A stretch of 64,000 nucleotides of DNA from Monosporascus cannonballus (taxonomy: Eukaryota; Ascomycota; Sordariomycetes; Xylariales): NCBI GenBank assembly GCA_004154925.1, contig QJNS01000003.1, positions 372,001-436,000 of the forward strand. Reading direction: 5' to 3'. The notes under the pieces are model-generated. The model was not told the DNA's origin. It searched no databases and saw nothing but the letters and a program-made list of their open reading frames with translations. Made by a program: the position numbers and the translations under genes. Below are positions 56,201 through 64,000 of the stretch, piece after piece; position 1 is the first letter of the stretch; every line of letters begins with the position of its first letter.

Positions 56201-57411
56201 GACTCAGCGTGGGTTTTACGGAAAACCCACACTTACCCGCGCATTATTCGGCGAGACGCTTCCGGCCAGAGCAAGAGCAGAGCGACCCGACAGTTGAGAG
56301 GGGTTCCGGACTCGTAACTGTTCAACGCGATCTAGGACAACACAAAGCGTCGAACTTCGGCTAGGGCGGGTCATGACTATAATATGGCAGGGAATTGGCC
56401 AGGGCTAGGTACAATCATAGGAGAGCGATTGATTTCAGTCTCCCTGCCAGTTGTGACGTGCATCCATAGAGGCCGTTTGATACTCTCGTAATACCAACCC
56501 CCCCAAGGCCAGGCTGCGCAACCACACTATACCAACCTGGCTCTCCGGTGAAGCTTGTCTACAACTGGATTTACCTCACCGAAACTGGTTATGAAGAGTT
56601 GAGCCAGATTTGACGAGGGGTCGTCATTTTGCATACCGCCCAGTTGTGCATCAGCGGCAAGCGGCCCCATGATTGGGGTTACAAACACCAACTCCAGAGG
56701 CGACGGGGCACACATTTCCTCACCTTCCGAATTAATTATTGGGCCAAACCGTGCGATATGTGGGAGCGCGCGTAACCTCTCACAGAGCCCAATTCCTGAT
56801 TGTTGCTGATCTGGTCTCGGTGGCAAATAGGATCATGCCTAACTAATGTGCCTAAGCACTGCATGTGTGCCCAACGCTTCAAACCACCCCCACAATACAA
56901 CATTTTCCATCGAAGAATTGGGCTTTCTGCATCGTACCGGGCCCTTCGCAGGCCATCGCATTTCCCGCCCAGTTGGGCAAATGCCCTCTATAGTGATTGG
57001 GTGCCCTGAGTCACTCAAGGCACTCCCATGCTGTTCAATTCAGACAGAACGTAATAATCCCTGTAATCACGCGGTAGTGACGGTGTGCTGTCACCCGCAG
57101 CGAGACACATTTGAAGTCACTGAAGCCACCGTGGTGTACCACCATCGGCTTTGTTTTAAGCCCAACGTAGTCGTAACTTCGTCATATTTCCCCGTCACAA
57201 CAAAACATTGCTCGCTGTCAATCAGTTTGCTTCGCCACTGCGCTGCTTAAGACCCAAGCTCAACGCAATGCCCATCTGCGACAACAACCTCAACCACAAC
57301 TATCAGCTTCATCCAAACGGCGGTGTTCGCCTATTGCAGACAGGCCTATACCTCAACGACTGAATTCATAAATATTACTCTAGCACGACGACAGCAGCGA
57401 AGGCATCTTGT
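53233..57411. other. Gene-poor region, nothing recognised
   Basis: Many short ORFs, none with a family signature. Inverted repeats stand out at 53,549-53,579 (arms TCGGTTGTAA and TTACAACCGA) and 56,209-56,230 (arms GTGGGTTTT and AAAACCCAC, loop ACGG). The last few hundred bases should contain the promoter and leader of the coiled-coil gene. Confidence 0.5.
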
Positions 57412-60216
57412 ATGGAACACAAAGGAGGAATGGAAAACCTAATGGACGAAGTGCCATACCGGCGTCCGTCCGAAAGAGGAGGATCAATGACACGATTCGA
57501 AGAACATCCCCCCGAGCGGCCTACACGGTCCAGCTCGAGGCCCCCCACAGTGAGGTCTGTCACCACATCCCAATCATCATCCCCCGAGCGGCCAGTAGTA
57601 CCGCCGAAGCCTTTGAAGGGGATCTTAAAGACGACGAAGAAACCCGTCGACACACAACAAGAGGAGGAGCTAGCTAGGTTGCAAGAACGTCCCCAGGAGA
57701 AGCAGCAAGATCTTTTGGCCAGGAGATTCTACCGTCTGCCCCGCCCCGATCCGCTTCACTATGCACCACCATTCACACAGGCGCTTCCGCCGCTCTCGCC
57801 CCATTATATCTCGGACACGACTAGCTATAGCACCTTCGACACTGAGACCGATTCGTCGTCTTCAGTACTCTCCTTCAACACACAGGCTACCAGCGTGGCT
57901 TCGGACGACACGGGCTCGTCGGTGTCAAAGAGACGGTACGCCCACATTCAGCATATTCGACATGTACCACCGCCCAGCGTGAGCCGGGTAAGGTCACGCC
58001 CCCCCCGGAGCCGACCCGGATCAGAGGTCGGCGGGAGCTCCACCCGCTCTGTCCGCTCTGCGCGCTCTGTCCGCTCTGGCAACTCTGCTCGCTCTACCCA
58101 GAGTAAGAGTAGAGGGCGCACGATCAACATTCAGGTCATCCCCGCGAACAAGACCCTCTCTGCAAACAAAGCCCTCCCACCAAGCAAGGAACCATCCAAG
58201 GAGCTCGAACTATCTAAGAAGAACGAGAGAGATCTGCTAGAGCGGATCGAGTACCTGGAAAACGAGGCCGAGAACTTGCGTGAGTCTCGCAACCGGCTGT
58301 CTAGGGACCTGGATGATGCCTCGGAGCTGCTTACCGTTAAGGAGTTCGGCAATAGACAGATCGAGAAGGAACTCAACCGGGAGAGGGCCGAGAAAGAAGA
58401 CCTCCTCCGCGACCTGGAGGAACAAAGGCAACTGTTCGATGAGTTCCGCCACAACTTCGAGCTCCAGCGGACCTATCTGGTGGAGGCAGAGCATGAGCGG
58501 GACAGCCTCAGGGAATCCCGCGACAGGCTCGAGACCCAATTGAGGCAATTCACCAGGACCTCGAAGCAGAACGCGATAGAGCGAAAGGCTCAGAGAGAGG
58601 AGCTCTCCCGCAAACTGAGCACATTCGAGGAGGTTGCGCTTACGCTGGAGAGGAAAGTGATCTCGCGAGAGAACGAAGTGCAAGAGCTCCTCAGAGAGCG
58701 CGACGCACTCAGGGAGGAAGCCGACCATTTCCTGAAAGACCTGGAAGAGGTGGAATTCGAGCGCGACGAGCTTCGCAAGGAATCGGCGGAGCATCTTGCG
58801 AAGGTGGAGGCTCTGGCGGCTGAGCACCAGGCACTGCAGAAGGAAAAGGGCGAGCTGGAGGCCACCCTGGCCCAGTACCAAGTTCGTATCGAGGAGCTCG
58901 AGAAGCAATTCCAAGTACGCGTCCAGGAGTTCGAGAAGGAGAAGGAGACTCTCAAGAGCAAATTTGAAACGGCCGACAGCGACAGCCAGTCTCTGCAGCA
59001 GAAGATCCATGGCTTCGAACAGGAGGCCGCAGCCCTCCAGGGAAGGATTCGGGGCCTTGAAGAAGAAAACAACAGGCTCAAGGAGCAGCTCGCGGAGCAG
59101 CTCGCAACATTCGAGCCCGAGAAGCAGGCTCTGCAGAAGCAGCTCGAGGAAGAGACACGGACTCTACAGCAGCGGCTCGAAGACGAGAAGCAGGCCTTTG
59201 AGAAACAGCTTGAAGAGCGGACGGCCGATATTGCCGACAAGGAGTCCCAAGTTCACAGGCTGGTTCTTGAGGTGGAGGGCTCCAAGGCTGCCAACATTTC
59301 TCTCGCCACGGAGGCCCTAGACTGGAAAATCAAGTTGGCAAGCGTCCAAAACGAGCTCGACGCCGTCCACGCAAAGGCCAGCCAGCTGGAGAAGAGCAAC
59401 GAATCTCTCGGCGCGGAGACAGAGCAGCTGAAGTCTCGCGCCGCGGAGCTCGAGGGAGAGCTCGGGGCGAAATCGGCCGACATCAGGCATCTCGAGTGGC
59501 GGGCAGCGGACCTCGAGAGGCAGAGCAAGGAGCTGCAGGATCTCCAGGAACAGCACCGGAAGCTCGAGGAGCGCGCCGCCGAGCTCCAGTCGGCAATCGA
59601 CAAGGCCCAGGAGAGCCTGAAGCCCGCCCCACCCGAGCGCAGCCCACCGCCACCACCGATCCCGGCCGATCGCGAGTCCTTGGACCATTCCGTCGCCCGC
59701 ATACTCGCGCGGGAGAACGCGGAGCTCGAGGAGCGGAACAGGGAGCTCCAGGCGCAGGCCGACAAGGCCCTCGAGCTCGAGGAGGTCAACAGGAGGCTGC
59801 AAGCCGAGTCGGAGAAGGCCGCTCGCCTCGAGGCAGAGGCCTACAGGGCGGCCAGCTTGGAGCGCCGCGCCCGGGAGCTGCAGGCCGAGGCCGACAAGGT
59901 CCCGGAGCTTTCGGAGCACGCCCGTGCCCTCTCCACCCAGCTCACCAGCGTGACCCTGCAGCTGCAGCAGGTCCAGGCCGCGCAGATGGGCGATCTGCAG
60001 GTGACGGTCGACCACCTGCAGCAGGTCCGCACGAAGTCGCGGAGCAGCTCGCGCCGGCGCCCGCACGAACGCTCCAGCGCCGCCAGCACCACCTCCTCCA
60101 ACACCAGCCATAAGCGTGCGCGCTCGACGGGCATGGTGTTCGTGAGGAAGCCTTCCGAGAAGGGCTCGGTGTATGTTACGTCCCGGGAGTCTCTCCACAA
60201 GGCAGACAGGGATTAA
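57412..60216 (+). CDS. Large coiled-coil protein with disordered N-terminus
   Basis: Single uninterrupted ORF of 934 residues, GC-rich, ending TAA. Residues 1-255 are Pro/Ser/Arg-rich and look disordered, with SR-type repeats (RSVRSARSVRSGNSARS, about 205-225). Residues 64-73, PPKPLKGILK, contain a GILK box of the type that docks PP1 phosphatase in inhibitor-2. From about 256 to 880 there are almost continuous heptads rich in Glu, Leu, Lys and Gln, broken by a proline patch (about 742-755, PAPPERSPPPPPIP). The C-terminus is again Ser/Arg-rich. A cytoskeletal, spindle-pole or septal scaffold would fit, but no domain names it. In-frame Met codons at residues 7, 11 and 26 are alternative starts. 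Confidence 0.8.
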   Translation: MEHKGGMENLMDEVPYRRPSERGGSMTRFEEHPPERPTRSSSRPPTVRSVTTSQSSSPERPVVPPKPLKGILKTTKKPVDTQQEEELARLQERPQEKQQDLLARRFYRLPRPDPLHYAPPFTQALPPLSPHYISDTTSYSTFDTETDSSSSVLSFNTQATSVASDDTGSSVSKRRYAHIQHIRHVPPPSVSRVRSRPPRSRPGSEVGGSSTRSVRSARSVRSGNSARSTQSKSRGRTINIQVIPANKTLSANKALPPSKEPSKELELSKKNERDLLERIEYLENEAENLRESRNRLSRDLDDASELLTVKEFGNRQIEKELNRERAEKEDLLRDLEEQRQLFDEFRHNFELQRTYLVEAEHERDSLRESRDRLETQLRQFTRTSKQNAIERKAQREELSRKLSTFEEVALTLERKVISRENEVQELLRERDALREEADHFLKDLEEVEFERDELRKESAEHLAKVEALAAEHQALQKEKGELEATLAQYQVRIEELEKQFQVRVQEFEKEKETLKSKFETADSDSQSLQQKIHGFEQEAAALQGRIRGLEEENNRLKEQLAEQLATFEPEKQALQKQLEEETRTLQQRLEDEKQAFEKQLEERTADIADKESQVHRLVLEVEGSKAANISLATEALDWKIKLASVQNELDAVHAKASQLEKSNESLGAETEQLKSRAAELEGELGAKSADIRHLEWRAADLERQSKELQDLQEQHRKLEERAAELQSAIDKAQESLKPAPPERSPPPPPIPADRESLDHSVARILARENAELEERNRELQAQADKALELEEVNRRLQAESEKAARLEAEAYRAASLERRARELQAEADKVPELSEHARALSTQLTSVTLQLQQVQAAQMGDLQVTVDHLQQVRTKSRSSSRRRPHERSSAASTTSSNTSHKRARSTGMVFVRKPSEKGSVYVTSRESLHKADRD

Positions 60217-62635
60217 GGATGAGGTTGGATTCCTGTTGTATGACAGTGTTGGAATAGGATGGCACCCTTCTTACACCGGTGCCGGTGACAGTCAGTCGAC
60301 AATTTTTCTTTTGTTATCAAGTTGACGTTACGGATGTTACGTCGTTACACATCATGCATGGTCAAAAAGACGGTGCAATTTTGAAGCTCACTGCTTCCGG
60401 CCCTGTAAAAAAAAGTATGGCTCTTCTCTTTTGTATTTTGATGGGTTCTATGGTTTCTACGGCTGTTTTCAGACTGGGAGTCATTCTTGGTGTTTGGAGG
60501 GTTTCCACATGTTGGAGTGTACAGTGCATTGGGCTCATGAGATGGGAGTCTAGACCAAGTCATGATGTAGAGTGAGGACGATTAAATATTAGAAGAACGA
60601 TTTCTAGCCTTTAGCTTCTAATACATAATTCACTAAACAAAATGCCACCTACGAGCTAATGCTTCTACTGCCCAACTTCATCTTCTGCACAGATTACTCT
60701 GCATGTTCCTATCGCTCCCTTTTAGTCCACAGATAGTTGAAGCCAAAGCGTAGCTCGAGCCCCAGTTTAACCTACCCTCATCGTGCCATCTCTTGGTGTA
60801 TCAACCGGTCTGTTTCATGTTTCTAAGTGAGGGGTTGACGGAAGATGCCGCTATAAACTCTATGCTCCATGGATTCTTCATTGGCCTGCTGTAGTCACGG
60901 ATAAACAGGTCATGCGTTGATAATCCCCAGGATCACCTGGCTAGGAAATCTGCATCTACTCTGGAGAAGACGTCAGACCCAATTCCGATGGTCGAAACAA
61001 TAGGCTAGAAAATGCGCTCAAGATGCTTCTAAGGGCAGAACGAAGTTCAAACGAATAGACCCACCCATTGGAGACCTTCCTCAACCCGGCCATGTTTAGC
61101 GTAATAGCCGCCGCCCTATCTCTCACTCACCGTCGTACCTTGCGAACAAGCCTTTCTTCACTGATTATGCCGATCATATAGTAGCATGGCCACCGTTTAC
61201 CCCGCGTGCCCCGCGAATGTGAGTGTTAAGATCGGCGACCGGTGGGGGATTGTCAAGCCTGAAAGTCGCCTTACCTACAGCCTTATTATACCCGATAAAG
61301 GTATGAGCGACGAATATGTACCTAAAAGGAGACTAGGCTCGAGTTGGCCCCACTGCCTTTCGAAATCGTTCACCAAAGATTCTCAGAGCTTCCTCATCGA
61401 ACAGAGATCCACGGCTGCCCGATATAACGGTGTGACACCAGGAAAGTCACGCAACTATAAGTGTCATTCCCCCGGAAGGCAACCTCAGATACGGTCTTCA
61501 TAACTCCATGTAATATGAAAATCCTCCATACCAGAGATTGGCAGAGCGATGTGTTCCCAGTAGTAGACAACACGCTTAGTTCATCATAGCGGACGAAAAC
61601 TTGTGGAAGGCAAAAGCTCCTTGCTGTCACGGATGGCTTTCACGTAGCAAGTGGGGCAAGCCTCCTTAATGTCAGGTTATTTGGTGCAAGCGTGTAAGGA
61701 TAGACGCAGTTTCGCAGTTAGGTAGCAAAATATTAGGCCAGTAATGCCTGTTCTCTCCAATATATGGGAGGAAAACCGCCCTATATATACACCCACAACC
61801 CCTGGATAGCCTCTACTACAATCTGCAACGGTGAGCGAAACTTATATCATAGTTCCACGGCCGGGGGGAGGGCAAATTATGGTCGCGGTGCTCTCCGCGA
61901 TCCCAGGCTCTTCATTATGATAGCTGCGCCATATTCGAAGAACTTTGGAACTCTGCCTTAGCGGCGGAGATTGAAACCCAATATTGTTAGTTCAGCTTTT
62001 CGGGAAACAATAAGAAGCTCCCCATAGCTTCAAGTAGTTTCCTATCCCCCCGATCGACAGGGCGCCCGAGTCACTGCCAACCTTGGCATGAAGTGCTTGC
62101 AGAGGAGCAACAGAGATATGCAATTCTCGTGTGATTATCCACTTAACAAGGCCATACGCCCTCACTTGGGTTAGAGTCTTTATAGCGCTAAGGAGAGGTT
62201 GAATCACCGTTGAATAATCCTGTAAAATAGAACAAGAAATCTAAATGCAAAGGAAATTATCTAAACGACAAGCAAATATAAAACAGGTAAATGCGCAAGC
62301 TCGAATAGATGACCTATGAGAACTTTGCAAAAAAAAAAAAAGCAGGGCAACTGGGCCGCCACTAGGACTCGCGCACGACAGCTTCCCTGCATACCACTCT
62401 GCACTTGTGCAGGTATTTTTCCTACAGATCAACTTACTTTTTGGACATATATAGCCGCAGATGTATCCGGATGTCACAGTCTACCTTCTTCAATTACTAG
62501 GAGAATCACGACAAACTCATTTCTACCCATAGACACCTTCCCTCCTTTTCAGTACGCAGTTTCGAATGCATGGAACCTTGAAGAACGCACGATGATATAC
62601 AAATTTTTTATTTAGCCCAGGCTTCCTCACAACAA
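60217..62635. other. Gene-poor region, nothing recognised
   Basis: Contains the 3' region of the coiled-coil gene. ORFs at 61,186-61,503 and 61,394-61,630 overlap on opposite strands and show no known motif. An A-run of 13 lies at 62,329-62,341. Confidence 0.5.
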
Positions 62636-62846
62636 GGTCTGTCAGATCTAGCAACGCCAGGGCTTAGCTAGTTAGTCACTAATGGATATTGCTTTTGTAT
62701 CTCCGGTATCCCTTTCTCCTAACTACCACTGTTTTTACGTGTATTTGAGGCTTCGCTACTCTCACTTCATATCTAGGACCTTCTAAAGGTTAACAACCTG
62801 ATAATTTATCCTCCTTCAGTCATATATGCTTCAGTGTGTGATATCG
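62636..62846 (-). repeat. Dispersed repeat Ra, copy 2
   Basis: Diverged copy of 27,370-27,571, including the first codons of the recombinase-like ORF (GCAACGCCAGG against GAAACGCCATGG), but the ORF itself does not continue. A truncated upstream flank. Confidence 0.65.
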
Positions 62847-62944
62847 GGGTAAAGTGCTGGGCCTCAGCGAGATATGAGTAGGGCCGTCGAAGCATCAGTC
62901 CTGCGTAGTATGAAATGACACTTTATGGGGTATCGGGATCTATA

Positions 62945-63127
62945 ACAAGTCACAGTTAAGCTGATCGGTAGATAAGGTAACATAGAGTGTGAGAGGTGAT
63001 AATTGTCTGACTAGAACTGAGCTCTGAGAAGCGGTGGCTAGGAAACTCTCTATATGCAGTGTGCTCTCCGGAATAAGGTTTTCCGGGGTGCTGGGAGCTT
63101 GATGACTAACAGAGGTACCCCTATTCA
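62945..63127 (+). repeat. Dispersed repeat Rb, copy 3
   Basis: Matches 40,165-40,290 and then 49,012-49,079, with the middle deleted. Lies 100 bp from an Ra copy, but in the opposite relative orientation to the 26-27.5 kb locus. Confidence 0.7.
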
Positions 63128-63733
63128 ACGACATAACATCAGTATCAGCCATCACCAATATATCAGGATAGGAATCTTACGTTGTAGGTCTATACAGTTG
63201 TTAAGTTTGGCCGTCTGCCATCCGGATTTCGTTGCCACTTACTATCTACATTCTGAGAAAGGCATTGGAACTCTGGGTCCCTCTCAGTCACTCGGCGAGG
63301 GCTAGATACTGGCCGGGAACAATCAAGGAAAACAGACTCTGAGGCCGGGGGCGCAGCCACCGGACTCGGACGGCATTGCTCAGACAGGATATGAACGACG
63401 TGGTACGCCAACCAGCTTGACTAGCAGCGCTCGCTGGCAGTGGGGACAACGCCGCCTTGTAACATCAGCGGTGGACAGCGATTATGACGACTGTAACGAA
63501 TGAGTTGGCCAGGCAGAGACGGGAGGCAACCTGACGATCTGGGGCGAGGTCATCGTGGCCACCTTGCTGTCGACACCATGGCCGGGAACCATGGAAAGAA
63601 TTGGATAGAAATTGGAGCACAATGCGTGTTGGGAGCTATACTCCTAATCACATGAATAACAATGCCAGCACATAGATAGAAGAGAACTTTTCTGTATGGG
63701 CACGCCTGTACTTACTTATTTTTTGTTAGCTAT
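63128..63733. other. Nothing recognised
   Basis: Mixed composition, no coherent frame found on either strand. Confidence 0.4.
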
Positions 63734-64000
63734 CTAGGTAGAGCCAGACGGTGGCATCAGGACGGCAAGCCCGAGGTACATGCCAAGCCGGAGGCCGTAG
63801 GCCAGCACGTCGCGGTGCTGAGCGAGAGACGATAGGGTGATCGCTGTTAATTTTTCGGTGCCGGCGTACGGGGATCATCCCCAGGCCTTCTGGATTAGCT
63901 CAAGCTTGGCCGATGGAGCTACCGAGTTTCTCTCGAAGTCGGTATTGGTCAAGCGGAGCATAAAAGAGTCTTCAGCATCGTAAGATGCAAGATACAACAG
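63734..64000 (-). pseudogene. Broken or partial ORF running off the right edge
   Basis: One minus-strand frame from the window edge reads 88 residues to a TAG at 63,734: LLYLASYDAEDSFMLRLTNTD, then KLELIQKAWG, one TGA (63,875-63,877), then EKLTAITLSSLAQHRDVLAYGL and RLGMYLGLAVLMPPSG. The frame is unchanged across the TGA, and a CGA (Arg) codon would fit, so a single RIP-type nonsense change is likely. The last part is hydrophobic. I do not recognise the family; the N-terminus lies outside the window. Confidence 0.45.

Noticed and set aside
59317..60198. 293-residue and other long minus-strand ORFs opposite the coiled-coil gene
   Set aside because: Leu-rich mirrors of Glu/Lys/Gln heptads, an expected artefact of codon bias.
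61186..61503. 105-residue plus-strand ORF
   Set aside because: Overlaps a similar-length opposite ORF, with no motif and no codon pattern of the island genes.

Overview
The window looks like filamentous ascomycete (Pezizomycotina) chromosomal DNA. The evidence is short GT..AG introns with CTAAC/CTGAC-type branch sites, typical eIF3e, mL49, arylamine N-acetyltransferase and GH43 genes, chromodomain Ty3-type retroelements, and repeats heavily mutated by RIP (repeat-induced point mutation: C to T on both strands). I cannot name the species. The genome is two-speed: very AT-rich repeat blocks alternate with GC-rich gene islands.

Layout. (1) 1-26,330 is an AT-rich block built of four LTR retrotransposons nested inside one another. 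D (minus, cut by the left window edge, 5' LTR at 25,595-25,921) was hit by C (plus, 2,063-23,014), C by A (minus, 6,033-19,456) and A by B (minus, 9,560-16,324). For A, B and C the two LTRs have equal length (364, 376 and 207 bp) and 5-bp target duplications flank the element. A, B and D are one chromodomain Ty3 family; C is another Ty3-type lineage. A and B each carry an extra gene between the chromodomain and the 3' LTR on the opposite strand, encoding a small Zn2Cys6-like/coiled-coil protein. (2) 26,325-27,571 holds a RIP-damaged relic of a DUF3435 (Starship-captain-like) tyrosine recombinase with repeated flanks. (3) 27,836-35,795 is the gene island: secreted GH43 glycosidase (-), eIF3e (-), mitochondrial ribosomal protein mL49 (+), diaminopropionate ammonia-lyase-like PLP enzyme (-), arylamine N-acetyltransferase (+), all intact. 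(4) 35,796-40,400 is gene-poor, with a Cys/His-rich ORF, a decayed Ty3 integrase-chromodomain fragment and an unrecognised pseudogene. (5) 40,408-48,811 is one 8.4-kb RIP-mutated hAT-type DNA transposon (8-bp target duplication, TAGGGTTTGCA ends) with 14 dispersed arrays of a 12-bp motif. (6) 48,820-57,411 holds wrecks of a cytochrome P450 (-) and an O-methyltransferase (+), probably a dead secondary-metabolism locus. (7) 57,412-60,216 encodes an intact 934-residue coiled-coil protein. (8) 60,217-64,000 is gene-poor, with further repeat copies and a broken ORF running off the right edge.

The intact genes do not form one pathway. eIF3e and mL49 share a 746-bp divergent promoter region, as do the ammonia-lyase and N-acetyltransferase (633 bp). 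Everything else in the window is mobile DNA or its damage. All family assignments come from reading motifs by eye; no database search was run.
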